Counted from the stretch's first letter, positions 26,934 through 35,746 are shown. The stretch is 64,000 nt of DNA from Paenibacillus illinoisensis NBRC 15959 (GCF_004000925.1 NZ_BIME01000012.1:124001-188000); one strand, 5' to 3'. Made by a program: numbers and translations. The notes: a model not told the origin generated them from the letters alone.

Positions 26934-28280
26934 ATGTCATCGCTGGACCCTGTTCTGCTCAGCCGGATATTAACCGGTCTGACCCTGGCTGTACATATTA
27001 TATTTGCCTCCATCGGCGTAGGCGTTCCGCTAATGATTGCGCTGGCCGAATGGCGTGGGCTGCGAACGAACGATATCCATTACACCTTGCTGGCACGCAG
27101 ATGGGCACGGGGATTTGTCATCACCGTAGCTGTAGGTGTCGTCACCGGAACCTCCATCGGTCTGCAGCTTAGCCTGCTGTGGCCGATGTTTATGCGGGTC
27201 GCGGGTCAGGCGATTGCGCTGCCACTATTTATGGAGACGTTCGCTTTTTTCGTGGAAGCAATCTTTCTGGGAATCTACCTGTACACATGGGATCGGTTCA
27301 AGAAGAAATACACACACATGCTTCTGCTTATTCCGGTAGCACTGGGATCTTCCGCTTCGGCCATATTCATTACAACCGTGAATTCCTTTATGAACCAGCC
27401 GCAAGGCTTTACCTTGATTAATGGCATCATGAAGGACATCCATCCGATTGCAGCCATGCTGAACCCGGCTACACCTACCAAGGTTTCTCACGTGCTGGGA
27501 TCTTCATATACGCTCAGCGCCGGTATTCTTGCAGGTATTGCTGCTTTCAGTCTGCTTCGTGGCCGGGACCATGTCTATTACAAAAAGGCACTTAAGCTCA
27601 CTACGGTATGTGCCCTCGTATTTGCGGTTAGTACCGTCATGATTGGCGACTCCTCCGGCAAGTTTTTGGCCAAATACCAGCCGGAGAAGCTGGCAGCGGC
27701 AGAATGGCACTTCAAGACCATGAAGGAGGCCCCGCTGGTCTATGGCGGAATACTCGACGAGAATAATGAGGTGAAATATGCGATTGAAATTCCGTATGCG
27801 CTCAGTATTCTCGCGGGAAATCGTCTAGACACCGAAGTGAAGGGACTGGAAGAGTACCCTGCTGATCTGCGGCCGCCGTTGTCCATTCACTACATGTTTG
27901 ATTTGAAGGTAACGACAGGTGTGATCATCCTGCTGATTCCTGTTCTGTATGTGTTCCGCCGCTGGCTTCCTGGACGAAAACCATATCCGAAATGGCTCCT
28001 GCTCGGTATCGTTTTTCTCGGTCCGCTGGCGATGATCGCCATTGAGCTGGGTTGGATGTTTGCCGAGGTAGGCAGGCAGCCATGGATTCTGCGGGGATAC
28101 ATGAAAGTGTCGGAAGCAGCTACTACCTCTACCTCTGTAGGGTGGATGCTCGTTCTGTTCATCCTGTTATATCTGGTCCTGTGTTTTTCTGCTATTCGGG
28201 TACTCAGCAAGCTGTTCCGGAATAAGGAAGCTGAGAAAGAGCTGGAGTCGCTTGGACTTGAGGGAGGGATTGTCCATTGA
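26934..28280 (+). CDS. ythA: Cytochrome bd-type quinol oxidase subunit I (YthA/CydA family)
   Basis: A 448-residue integral membrane protein with about nine helices. It carries the haem and quinol-site landmarks of subunit I, including RILTGLTLAVHI near the N-terminus and GRQPW at the end of the quinol region. The Q loop is short, as in the cyanide-insensitive/YthA branch. It transfers electrons from quinol to oxygen. ATG 26934 follows GAGGAG by 8 bases. Its stop overlaps the TTG start of subunit II. Confidence 0.92.
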   Translation: MSSLDPVLLSRILTGLTLAVHIIFASIGVGVPLMIALAEWRGLRTNDIHYTLLARRWARGFVITVAVGVVTGTSIGLQLSLLWPMFMRVAGQAIALPLFMETFAFFVEAIFLGIYLYTWDRFKKKYTHMLLLIPVALGSSASAIFITTVNSFMNQPQGFTLINGIMKDIHPIAAMLNPATPTKVSHVLGSSYTLSAGILAGIAAFSLLRGRDHVYYKKALKLTTVCALVFAVSTVMIGDSSGKFLAKYQPEKLAAAEWHFKTMKEAPLVYGGILDENNEVKYAIEIPYALSILAGNRLDTEVKGLEEYPADLRPPLSIHYMFDLKVTTGVIILLIPVLYVFRRWLPGRKPYPKWLLLGIVFLGPLAMIAIELGWMFAEVGRQPWILRGYMKVSEAATTSTSVGWMLVLFILLYLVLCFSAIRVLSKLFRNKEAEKELESLGLEGGIVH

Positions 28281-29311
28281 GCTTCGAAATTGCTGGCATT
28301 GCGATATTATGGACATTTTTGTTTGGTTATTTGATTGTGGCTTCCATTGATTTTGGAGCGGGATTTTTCAGTTTTTATAGCTTGCTCACAGGGCATGAGA
28401 ACAAAATCCATAACATTATTCAGCGCTACCTGTCACCGGTGTGGGAAGTGACGAATGTGTTTCTGATCTTTTTCGTGGTTGGATTGGTAGGGTTCTATCC
28501 GGATAGTGCCTTTTATTATGGAACAGCTCTTCTGGTCCCCGGCTCCCTGGCTATTGTGCTGCTAGCTATTCGGGGGGTCTACTACGCGTACAACACCTAT
28601 GGCAATCATGGTAAAAACAGTCGCATCTACATGGCTTTATATGGTGCGACGGGATTATTGATCCCGGCTGTCTTTTCCACGATTTTGGCCATTTCAGAGG
28701 GAGGAATTATTGAGCAGGTTGGTGAGCAGGTGTTTTTTCGCTGGGGTGAATTCCTGACGAACCCATATACCTGGTCGGTTGTACTGCTTGCGCTCGTCAG
28801 TGTGCTTTATATTTCGGCGATGTTTCTGTCCTATTATGCCAAGAGAGCTGAAGATGAGATGGCATTTGAAGTGCTGAGGGAATACGCACTGCTGTGGAGC
28901 TTGCCCACGATTTTTGCCAGCTTCCTGGCATTCCTGCAGATTAACAAACAGAATCCCGTGCACTTTGAGCAAATGGTCAATATTTCGTGGATGTTTATCG
29001 CATCATTTATTTGTTTTGTTATTGCGGTCTCTCTTGTATGGAAGCGAAAGTACCTCGGTTGGTGCTTCATCGCCGTAATGCTTCAATTCGCCTTCGCCTG
29101 GTATGGATACGGCAGGTCGCATCTGCCCTATATCCTGTATCCGTACATTAACATCTATGACAGCTTTACCAACCGGACGATGGGGATTGCGCTCATCACG
29201 GCATTCAGTCTTGGTCTGCTGGTGCTGATTCCGTCGCTAATCCTCATCATGAAGCTGTTCCTGTTTGATGCGAATTACGTCCGTGGCCAATCGGGTAAAA
29301 AGAAAGGATGA
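28277..29311 (+). CDS. ythB: Cytochrome bd-type oxidase subunit II (YthB/CydB family)
   Basis: A 344-residue membrane protein with about eight to nine helices, beginning MSFEIAGIAILWTFLFGYL and containing SIDFGAG, a conserved subunit II element. It starts with TTG that overlaps the TGA of subunit I (TTGA), after GGAGGG, so translation is coupled. It forms the heterodimer with subunit I in the cytoplasmic membrane. Confidence 0.9.
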   Translation: MSFEIAGIAILWTFLFGYLIVASIDFGAGFFSFYSLLTGHENKIHNIIQRYLSPVWEVTNVFLIFFVVGLVGFYPDSAFYYGTALLVPGSLAIVLLAIRGVYYAYNTYGNHGKNSRIYMALYGATGLLIPAVFSTILAISEGGIIEQVGEQVFFRWGEFLTNPYTWSVVLLALVSVLYISAMFLSYYAKRAEDEMAFEVLREYALLWSLPTIFASFLAFLQINKQNPVHFEQMVNISWMFIASFICFVIAVSLVWKRKYLGWCFIAVMLQFAFAWYGYGRSHLPYILYPYINIYDSFTNRTMGIALITAFSLGLLVLIPSLILIMKLFLFDANYVRGQSGKKKG

Positions 29312-29316
29312 ACCTC

Positions 29317-29469
29317 ATGAATCTGGAAGGGGCAACAGGCATTCCGGGCATAACGGGTTTGAGCTTCTTTGAGGAATTCACGATCATGTATGCACCGCCG
29401 CTCATTATTGTTGCTGCGATTGCGTTTCTGTTCGTGTATCTGGCAGTAAGCAAAAACCCAAAAGATTAA
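29317..29469 (+). CDS. cydS: CydS-like small oxidase subunit
   Basis: A 50-residue peptide too short for usual gene calling. It has one membrane helix preceded by EEFTIMYAPPLIIVAAIAF. The FxIMYAP element matches my memory of the CydS third subunit in the Geobacillus bd oxidase (FLIMYAP). It lies 5 bases after subunit II; an alternative ATG at 29308 overlaps the ythB stop. CydS lines subunit I near the haem-b595 site and stabilises the complex. The 15-residue N-terminal extension is longer than I recall for Geobacillus. Confidence 0.78.
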   Translation: MNLEGATGIPGITGLSFFEEFTIMYAPPLIIVAAIAFLFVYLAVSKNPKD

Positions 29470-29536
29470 TCCGCCTCTCTTTTTTCAAAAAGGCTTAGGT
29501 TGGGTTAAGATATTAGGAAGGGAGGAGGGCCCTTTC

Positions 29537-30577
29537 ATGCCGAAAATCCGTTATAACAACATTGATAATGTAAGTACGGACAAAACGTTAAAGGAATTCA
29601 AGCAGTGGAGGGAGCAGCGGCGGAGCAAGGTGAAGGATTATTCATATACCGTGCCCAAACACCCGCCTGAGCTGGATTACCTGCATGCCAACCGGGATGA
29701 GACAACCATCACCTGGATCGGTCACTCCACTTTTTTTATTCAATATTATGGACTGAACATCGTAACTGACCCCGTGTGGGCCGAAAAAATGGGATTTCAA
29801 CGGAGACTGGGTCCCCCCGGTATTCCGATTCAAGATATTCCACCCTTGGATGTCATCCTGATATCCCATTCTCACTATGATCATTTGCATCTCGCTTCAC
29901 TGCGGAAATTGGTTACCGCCAAAACCTTGCTGATTGTACCGGATGGGCTTAAACGAAAAATGGTGCGCAAGGGCTTCCACCGTTGCCATGAGATGAAGTG
30001 GTGGGAGCATATCGTGCTCGGAGGCGTCAAAATCACCTTTGTCCCGGCACAGCACTGGACCCGCCGGACGTTATTTGATACGAATACCTCCCACTGGGGC
30101 GGCTACGTACTGGAGCATCATCATGCGCTGACAACTTCGTCCGAGGAGAGTGCGGCTGCAAGTGAGCATAACGAGTCGTCCTTAGATTCAACAACGCAGA
30201 CATTGCAGCAATCAGAGGGACCGCCTGTTTTGTATTTTGTTGGGGATACAGGATATTTTCAGGGTTTCAAAACGATTGGAGAACGCTTTGACATCGGTGT
30301 TACGTTAATGCCGATTGGTGCCTATGAACCCGAATGGTTTATGACGTCCCAGCACGTCACGCCGGAAGAAGCGCTGCAAGGATTCGTGGAGTCCGGTTCA
30401 CAGCTTATGGTTCCGATGCATTATGGTACGTTTAAACTCGCGGATGATACGCCTAGGGAAGCGCTGGATCGGCTGGAAGTTGAACGTGAACGACTCGGAA
30501 TCCACAAAGAACGAATCCGGGTGCTTGGACACGGTGAGACCCTGCGTATTCGTCATGAGGATCATAGAAAGAGCTAA
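29537..30577 (+). CDS. MBL-fold metallo-hydrolase, NAPE-PLD/UlaG-like
   Basis: A 346-residue zinc hydrolase of the metallo-beta-lactamase fold. It shows TWIGHSTFFIQ, the metal motif HSHYDHLH, PAQHWTRRTLFD, FVGDTGYF and MPMHYGTF. The pattern resembles N-acyl-phosphatidylethanolamine phospholipase D-like and UlaG-like members. A Ser/Glu/Thr-rich insert at about residues 195-230 is unusual and probably a surface loop. ATG follows GGGAGGAGGG. Substrate unknown. Confidence 0.85.
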   Translation: MPKIRYNNIDNVSTDKTLKEFKQWREQRRSKVKDYSYTVPKHPPELDYLHANRDETTITWIGHSTFFIQYYGLNIVTDPVWAEKMGFQRRLGPPGIPIQDIPPLDVILISHSHYDHLHLASLRKLVTAKTLLIVPDGLKRKMVRKGFHRCHEMKWWEHIVLGGVKITFVPAQHWTRRTLFDTNTSHWGGYVLEHHHALTTSSEESAAASEHNESSLDSTTQTLQQSEGPPVLYFVGDTGYFQGFKTIGERFDIGVTLMPIGAYEPEWFMTSQHVTPEEALQGFVESGSQLMVPMHYGTFKLADDTPREALDRLEVERERLGIHKERIRVLGHGETLRIRHEDHRKS

Positions 30578-30653
30578 CAAAAGCGGGCTATATATGCTAA
30601 GGTAAGGATATATCCGCAGCAATTGCACAATTACCAAAACTTTAACGAGTAAA

Positions 30654-30687
30654 AAGCGGCTAATTTTCGAATTTGCCGTTTTTTTGT
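30654..30687 (+). terminator. Terminator
   Basis: AAAGCGGC, a 13-base loop, GCCG and seven T. Short stem but in the right position after the metallo-hydrolase gene. Confidence 0.65.
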
Positions 30688-30782
30688 GTTATAATATGGT
30701 GCCAGAATAGGCTACGGGATATTGAATCCATGATTGCTATTTATGCAGTAGCAGATTATTAAAATAAAGGATGGTATGCTTA

Positions 30783-32408
30783 ATGATTAGTACAAGCGGC
30801 ATCACGCTCCGCTACGGAAAACGTGCACTTTTTGAAGATGTGAATATCAAATTCACGCCAGGCAACTGTTACGGCCTGATCGGCGCCAACGGAGCCGGCA
30901 AATCAACATTTCTGAAAATTTTGTCCGGTGAAATTGAAGCAAACTCGGGAGAGGTGCACATCACCCCGGGCGAACGTATGGCCGTTTTGAAGCAAAACCA
31001 CTTCGAATATGATGAGTACCCGGTTCTCGAAACCGTAATTATGGGCCACAGCCGTCTTTACTCGATCATGAAGGAGAAGGATGCACTGTATGCCAAAGCG
31101 GACTTTACTGAAGAAGATGGTCTGCGTGCCGGTGAGCTTGAAGGTGAATTCGCCGAGCTGAATGGCTGGGATGCTGAGCCGGATGCAGCGGCACTCCTGA
31201 TCGGTCTGGGTATCGATCGTGACATGCACGAGAAGAAGATGACAGAGCTGAGTGGTAACGAGAAGGTACGGGTCTTGCTGGCACAGGCATTGTTTGGTAC
31301 TCCAAACAATCTGCTGCTCGATGAGCCTACCAACCACTTGGATCTTGAATCCATTCAATGGCTCGAGAACTTCCTGATGGATTATGAAGGTACAGTTATT
31401 GTTGTATCCCATGACCGTCACTTCTTGAACAAGGTATGTACGCACATTGCGGATATCGATTTCGGTAAAATCCAGCTGTACGTAGGTAACTATGACTTCT
31501 GGTACGAATCCAGCCAACTGGCGCTCGCGTTGCAGCGTGATGCGAACAAGAAAAAAGAAGAGAAGATCAAAGAGCTGCAAGCCTTTATTCAACGCTTCTC
31601 GGCGAATGCGTCCAAGTCGAAGCAAGCAACTTCGCGTAAGAAACAGCTCGACAAAATCACGCTGGATGACCTTCGTCCATCAAACCGTAAATATCCGTTC
31701 ATCAACTTCAAACCTGAGCGTGAAGCAGGCAAGCAATTGTTGACTGTCGATCGTATTAGCAAGTCAATTGATGGTGTGAACATGCTGAATGATATTAGCT
31801 TCGTGGTGAACAAAGGGGATAAAATCGCATTTGTTGGCCCGAATGGTAATGCCAAATCGCTGCTGTTTGACATCCTTATGGGTGAAGTGGAAGCGGATAG
31901 CGGTGAGTATACTTGGGGTGTAACAACATCACAGGCGTATTTCCCGAAAGACAACTCCAAATATTTCGATGGTGTAGACATGACTCTGGTGGATTGGTTG
32001 CGTCAGTATTCCAAAGATCAGGATGAAACGTATCTTCGCGGATTCTTGGGTCGTATGCTCTTTTCAGGCGAGGAATCCTTGAAAAAGGCAAGCGTACTCT
32101 CCGGAGGAGAGAAAGTTCGCTGTATGCTGGCAAAAATGATGCAAACGGGTGCTAATGCACTGATTCTAGATGAGCCAACGAACCACTTGGATCTCGAATC
32201 TATTACTGCCCTGAACAATGGTATGATTGATTTTGACGGCACGATGCTGTTCACGTCCCATGACCATCAGTTCATCCAAACCATTGCTAACCGGATTATC
32301 GAAATTACGCCAAATGGCATTATTGATCGCCAAATGAGCTATGATGAATATCTGGAAAGTGAAGAAATTAAAGAACTGCGTAAAAAAATGTACCCGGTTG
32401 AAGCTTAA
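30783..32408 (+). CDS. ykpA: ABC-F family ATPase (YkpA/YbiT-like)
   Basis: A 541-residue soluble protein with two ABC domains and no membrane segment, as in ABC-F ribosome-associated factors. Domain 1 has GANGAGKST, signature LSGNEKVRV and Walker B LLLDEPTNHLD. The linker (about 245-300) is long and charged. Domain 2 has a degenerate Walker A, GPNGNAKSLL, with LSGGEKVRC and LILDEPTNHLD intact. The ATG at 30783 follows AAAGGATGG; a start at 30771 would place that site inside the gene. Likely a translation factor. Confidence 0.9.
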   Translation: MISTSGITLRYGKRALFEDVNIKFTPGNCYGLIGANGAGKSTFLKILSGEIEANSGEVHITPGERMAVLKQNHFEYDEYPVLETVIMGHSRLYSIMKEKDALYAKADFTEEDGLRAGELEGEFAELNGWDAEPDAAALLIGLGIDRDMHEKKMTELSGNEKVRVLLAQALFGTPNNLLLDEPTNHLDLESIQWLENFLMDYEGTVIVVSHDRHFLNKVCTHIADIDFGKIQLYVGNYDFWYESSQLALALQRDANKKKEEKIKELQAFIQRFSANASKSKQATSRKKQLDKITLDDLRPSNRKYPFINFKPEREAGKQLLTVDRISKSIDGVNMLNDISFVVNKGDKIAFVGPNGNAKSLLFDILMGEVEADSGEYTWGVTTSQAYFPKDNSKYFDGVDMTLVDWLRQYSKDQDETYLRGFLGRMLFSGEESLKKASVLSGGEKVRCMLAKMMQTGANALILDEPTNHLDLESITALNNGMIDFDGTMLFTSHDHQFIQTIANRIIEITPNGIIDRQMSYDEYLESEEIKELRKKMYPVEA

Positions 32409-32450
32409 TTCAAAATAAAATGTTGGGGTTCAGAATCCCAATGTAATAAA

Positions 32451-32495
32451 AAAGAACCGTAAGCCCTGTTGAAAGGAGCTTGCGGTTCTTTTTCT
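32451..32495. terminator. Bidirectional terminator
   Basis: AAGAACCGTAAGC pairs with GCTTGCGGTTCTTTTT. It serves the ABC-F gene and the convergent minus-strand small gene. Confidence 0.88.
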
Positions 32496-32519
32496 TGCAT
32501 AAGCAAATCCGAGATTTCT

Positions 32520-32708
32520 CTAGGATCCACCTGTACGGCGGCGCTGATTGTTAGGCTTTTTATTGTTTTGGCTCTTCATCGCTTTTGGTCCGCCTTCAAA
32601 GTAGGCGCTGGATTGGTTACCAGAGTTCGCCTGTTGTTTCTTCTGCGCCAGTTTCTGGCGTATCGCATCCTGCAAACTGATTTTTTTCGGTTCAGTGTTT
32701 TCGCTCAT
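32520..32708 (-). CDS. Small basic disordered protein
   Basis: A 62-residue protein (ATG 32708, or 32711 one codon earlier) after GGGAGGG. It is rich in Lys, Gln, Asn and Arg, with one probable helix (SLQDAIRQKLAQKKQQ) and a disordered tail ending RRRTGGS. It has no known domain that I recognise. Composition suggests nucleic-acid or ribosome association, but this is only inference. Confidence 0.65.
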   Translation of the reverse strand: MSENTEPKKISLQDAIRQKLAQKKQQANSGNQSSAYFEGGPKAMKSQNNKKPNNQRRRTGGS

Positions 32709-32779
32709 CATTGTTTCCCTCCCGGTCTTACAGTAAGCCGTCCGAATTGGACGGGATGTACCTATTTTATACGTTTTGC

Positions 32780-32969
32780 AAAAGCCCCACAAGGGCAACC
32801 TGATAATAAGCGGGGATCCTTCACTTTTTGACTAGGCCAACACTTTTTCTCAAAGCCTACAGCCATGCGGTTTGGCAACTTTGTTTCGGCTTCCCTACAG
32901 CCATGCAACTTGGCAACACTGTTTCTATAGACCCACAAGGGTGGCATTTGGTACCATGTAAAAACCGTA
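32780..32969. repeat. Degenerate 38-bp tandem repeats before the CDF gene
   Basis: Units begin at 32780, 32818, 32856, 32894 and 32932, exactly 38 bases apart. Units 3 and 4 are the most alike: both start CCTACAGCCATGC and share TTGGCAAC and GTTTC. Unit 2 shares CCT, GGCCAAC and TTTCT; units 1 and 5 share CCCACAAGGG. Each better unit can form a GCCA/TGGC mini-hairpin. The array ends about 30 bases before the metal-exporter gene and may be regulatory. Confidence 0.6.
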
Positions 32970-32999
32970 ATACGAAACGTAAAAGGAGTGTCGCCCGGT

Positions 33000-33887
33000 T
33001 TGAACGCTTATGAAGAAATACGTAAAGGGGAGCGGGGGGCTTGGGTCAGCATCGCAGCTTATCTGATCTTGTCCGCCTTCAAGCTAATCTGTGGATATTT
33101 ATTCGCATCCAGCGCATTGCTGGCAGATGGTTTTAATAACCTCACGGATATTGTTGCTTCGGTTGCCGTATTGATTGGACTACGGATTTCCCAGAAACCG
33201 CCCGACTCAGATCATGCTTATGGGCATTTCAGAGCAGAGACCGTTGCTGCTTTAATTGCATCCTTTATCATGGCCATGGTTGGACTACAGGTTTTGGTTG
33301 AAGCCGTACGTTCATGGTATGAAGGGGACTTTGCAGCACCTAACTTATGGTCTGCTGCCGTCGCTGGAATCTGTGCGGTGGTTATGCTGGGCGTATACCG
33401 ATATAATCATCGCTTGGCACTGCAGATTAACAATCAGGCGCTTATGGCCGCGGCCAAGGATAATCGGTCAGATGCCTGGGTGAGTATCGGAGCGGCAGTC
33501 GGCATTGTAGGAGCCCAATTTGGTTTACCGTGGTTGGACAAGGTAGCTGCAATTGCTGTAGGACTTCTGATTTGCAAAACCGCCTGGGAAATCTTCCGGG
33601 ATTCCACGCATCGCTTAACGGATGGATTCGATCAAGATCAGTTAACGGATCTTAGGTCATCTGTAGCGCGAGTTCCTGGAGTAGAGATGATTAAGGACGT
33701 CAAGGCACGCGTACATGGGAGTCATGTGCTTGTGGATGTAGTCATTGAAGTGGATGGCGGGCTTAGTTTAATTGAAGGTCATCGGATCTGTGATGAAGTG
33801 GAGGAACGGCTGAAGCGTTCACACAATATAATGCATGTTCACGTGCATGTTGAGCCGAGAATGGAAGACTTAGCAGAACCTACATGA
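33000..33887 (+). CDS. Cation diffusion facilitator (CDF) metal exporter
   Basis: A 295-residue membrane protein with six helices and the CDF signature: SALLADGFNNLTDIVASV with the first metal HxxxD-like site (here DGFNN), SDHAYGHFRAETVAAL, and KDNRSDAWVSIGA with the second. The C-terminal about 90 residues are the cytoplasmic domain (HVHVHVE). It exports Zn, Mn, Fe or similar ions against protons. TTG 33000 is favoured by AAAGGAG at 12 bases; GTG 32988 sits on top of that site. Five 38-bp repeats lie directly upstream. Confidence 0.9.
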   Translation: MNAYEEIRKGERGAWVSIAAYLILSAFKLICGYLFASSALLADGFNNLTDIVASVAVLIGLRISQKPPDSDHAYGHFRAETVAALIASFIMAMVGLQVLVEAVRSWYEGDFAAPNLWSAAVAGICAVVMLGVYRYNHRLALQINNQALMAAAKDNRSDAWVSIGAAVGIVGAQFGLPWLDKVAAIAVGLLICKTAWEIFRDSTHRLTDGFDQDQLTDLRSSVARVPGVEMIKDVKARVHGSHVLVDVVIEVDGGLSLIEGHRICDEVEERLKRSHNIMHVHVHVEPRMEDLAEPT

Positions 33888-33916
33888 GTGATCTGAGCTA
33901 AATGTTTTGTTAAAAA

Positions 33917-33953
33917 AAAGAGGACAGTCGCTATGAGCGCTGTCCTCTTTACT
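33917..33953. terminator. Bidirectional terminator
   Basis: AAAGAGGACAG-CGC, short loop, GCGCTGTCCTCTTT, with A run on the left and T run on the right; between the CDF and SH3-like genes, which converge. Confidence 0.9.
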
Positions 33954-33977
33954 TATGTTCAGAACGATTATACGATA

Positions 33978-34442
33978 CTATTTAATGGCAACGTGGATCC
34001 ACGCTTTGCCTTTCCAAGTGTACACTTGAACCCATTCGCCACCATCGAAACCGTCTACAACTTCACCAGTTGTATCGATTACTTGGGCACTCAATGCACC
34101 GATTGGTTTACCGTTGGGTGCATCGTAGAACCAAGTGCGCTCCAGAAGATTAAGCAGCATGGTAGGTACAAGAACCTCATCACCTGGTTTTACAACAGGC
34201 TCGTCGAAGATTTTGTCATCATCCGTGCCATATGTTGCGCCAGTAACCGTTTCTGTTGTACCTTCAACGGTTTCAACAACCGGTTTGTTTACTTCAACAG
34301 CAGGTGTTGTTTCCACAGGATTTGTTGCCTGGGTTCCTGTCTCCGGAGTTACTGTTCCAGTAACCGCTTCCTCAGCACCGGCAGCAGCAGCCATTGAACC
34401 CATCAAAGTCAAAGCAGCGGCAAAACTTACGATTTTTTTCAT
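33978..34442 (-). CDS. Secreted SH3-like protein
   Basis: A 154-residue exported protein. Signal peptide residues 1-23 end at AGAEE. Residues about 24-80 form a Thr/Val/Glu-rich, low-complexity stalk. Residues about 85-154 resemble a bacterial SH3 domain (WFYDAPNGKPIGAL and EWVQVYTWKGKAWIHV), a cell-wall-binding fold. The start follows AGGAGGAAA. Expected outside the membrane, perhaps bound to peptidoglycan. Confidence 0.78.
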   Translation of the reverse strand: MKKIVSFAAALTLMGSMAAAAGAEEAVTGTVTPETGTQATNPVETTPAVEVNKPVVETVEGTTETVTGATYGTDDDKIFDEPVVKPGDEVLVPTMLLNLLERTWFYDAPNGKPIGALSAQVIDTTGEVVDGFDGGEWVQVYTWKGKAWIHVAIK

Positions 34443-34851
34443 TGTTTTTTCCTCCTCGGATTAGGTATGTAATTTGTTGTTCTGTGTTAAAAGTAACCAA
34501 GCGACCTCACTTGTGAATCAACATTTTAACAATATTTTCTTTTATTCTCCAGAGTCAACTGGAGCAATTGTGGGTATATGGGAAGCTTGTAAATATCAGA
34601 CCACAGTGGGAGAAAACCGGGCTGGCTATGTAAAAAAAGTCCTGTTTGTGGATAAAAATCCGGTTTAAAGAGAAGTGCGGATGGAATAGGGAAGAAAGGA
34701 GCGTAATACATAATAATTAGATGGGGGGACCTTATGCCCTGGGACAATCGATTCAAAAATGACAGACACATAACAAAAGCCTAGCGGCTTTTGCAAGCAC
34801 GCTAGGCTTTTGTATGTAATCTGATGAAGAGATTATCCAAAGCAACCTGAT
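34443..34851. other. Intergenic region, mostly featureless
   Basis: About 400 bases between two minus-strand genes. The only possible gene is a 16-codon frame (34734-34784) after GGGGGGACC, which runs into a hairpin. I found no convincing promoter for the SH3-like gene. Confidence 0.5.
34777..34815. terminator. Hairpin terminator after DUF1328 gene
   Basis: AAAGCCTAGCG pairs with CGCTAGGCTTT, with T-rich flank on both strands. Ends the minus-strand DUF1328 transcript. Confidence 0.8.
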
Positions 34852-35016
34852 TCATCGCATTCGGCTGCGTCCGGTAATCAGGGAGATTACGAACAATACA
34901 ACAAAGATGAAGAAGAGGACTTTGGCAATGGAAGCAGCTGCCTCAACAATACCGAAAAAGCCGAAAATCCCTGCTACAAGAGCAATAACTAGAAATAGTA
35001 CAGACCATTTCAACAT
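34852..35016 (-). CDS. DUF1328 small membrane protein
   Basis: A 54-residue protein with two hydrophobic helices, beginning MLKWSVLFLVIALVAGIFGF and containing AAASIAKVLFFIFV then a basic end. This is the pattern of the DUF1328/YtjA family, often linked to stress conditions. ATG 35016 follows AAAGGATG. Upstream on the minus strand is a SigB-like promoter. Too short for many gene callers. Confidence 0.85.
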   Translation of the reverse strand: MLKWSVLFLVIALVAGIFGFFGIVEAAASIAKVLFFIFVVLFVISLITGRSRMR

Positions 35017-35086
35017 GAGTATTCATCCTTTCGTTTGGGAATATGGGGTCAGCGATGTTCAATCCGCTGCCGTGTGTAGTTGTTCT

Positions 35087-35112
35087 TTAACCTGGGGGTT
35101 TTGTAATGAAAC
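35087..35112 (-). promoter_or_regulatory. SigB-like promoter for DUF1328 gene
   Basis: On the minus strand GTTTCA (35112-35107), 14 bases, GGTTAA (35092-35087). This matches the SigB pattern GTTTAA-N14-GGGTAT well. It lies 71 bases before the ATG. Confidence 0.72.
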
Positions 35113-35161
35113 ATCTATGGATTTTCCAAAAACAGGGAAGGTTGAAGTCCGTTCTAATTTT

Positions 35162-35187
35162 GTTTCGAGCCTGAAATGGTCGGGTAA
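35162..35187 (+). promoter_or_regulatory. SigB-like promoter for ytxG-like gene
   Basis: GTTTCG (35162-35167), 14 bases, GGGTAA (35182-35187), 46 bases before the ATG at 35234. Divergent from the DUF1328 promoter. Confidence 0.72.
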
Positions 35188-35233
35188 CTATAGCAATAAC
35201 AAAACGATGTATATGAGAAAGCGAGGTTCTTCT

Positions 35234-35746
35234 ATGATCTATCAAATTAGTGTGGCCTTGATTGCGGTGGCTTTTGCAGTATTGGTTTTCTTTTTGATTC
35301 GTACATTGAAATCGGCTCAGGGCTCACTGGACAACGTGTCCAAGACACTTCAGGAAGTTCAGAAAACGATTGATGAACTGAGTTATGAAGTGAAGCAGAC
35401 GGTAAGGCATGCCAATGATATTACGGTTGATGTGCAGCACAAGATGAAACAAATTGATCCGGTAATGGAATCGGTTCAAAATTTGGGAGAGGTTTTGAAT
35501 GAGGTGACCGAGGCGGCCAAACAGGTATCCACGACGATGATCGCCAAATTTCAAACCAAACGCAACAATCAAGAGCCGCAAAACAAACGTGCAGAGGTAG
35601 CTAAAGTACAGACAACGCCTGCAACACCTACGGATCGGACCCTTCAAAGTTATCAGGCTACATATAATGATACGGCAAAGGGCGGGAAAAATTGGGTGAA
35701 GTACATCGATCTGGCGGCTAATGTGTGGCAACGTATGCGTAAATAA
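35234..35746 (+). CDS. DUF948 / YtxG-like protein
   Basis: A 170-residue protein with one N-terminal membrane helix (residues 3-24), then long amphipathic helices predicted as coiled coil (SLDNVSKTLQEVQKTIDEL, ITVDVQHKMKQIDPVMESV). This is the DUF948 pattern of B. subtilis YtxG, a general-stress gene there. The C-terminal 50 residues are disordered. ATG 35234 follows GCGAGGT; a longer open frame upstream covers the promoter region and is not coding. A secreted-protein gene follows 71 bases downstream. Confidence 0.82.
   Translation: MIYQISVALIAVAFAVLVFFLIRTLKSAQGSLDNVSKTLQEVQKTIDELSYEVKQTVRHANDITVDVQHKMKQIDPVMESVQNLGEVLNEVTEAAKQVSTTMIAKFQTKRNNQEPQNKRAEVAKVQTTPATPTDRTLQSYQATYNDTAKGGKNWVKYIDLAANVWQRMRK

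Noticed and set aside
32780..32969. CRISPR array or NiCo riboswitch
   Set aside because: Units are contiguous, degenerate and without spacers, so not CRISPR; the order of conserved blocks does not match the czcD RNA as I know it.
34734..34784. 16-codon gene after GGGGGGACC
   Set aside because: It runs into a terminator hairpin, has no promoter and cannot be supported by sequence alone.
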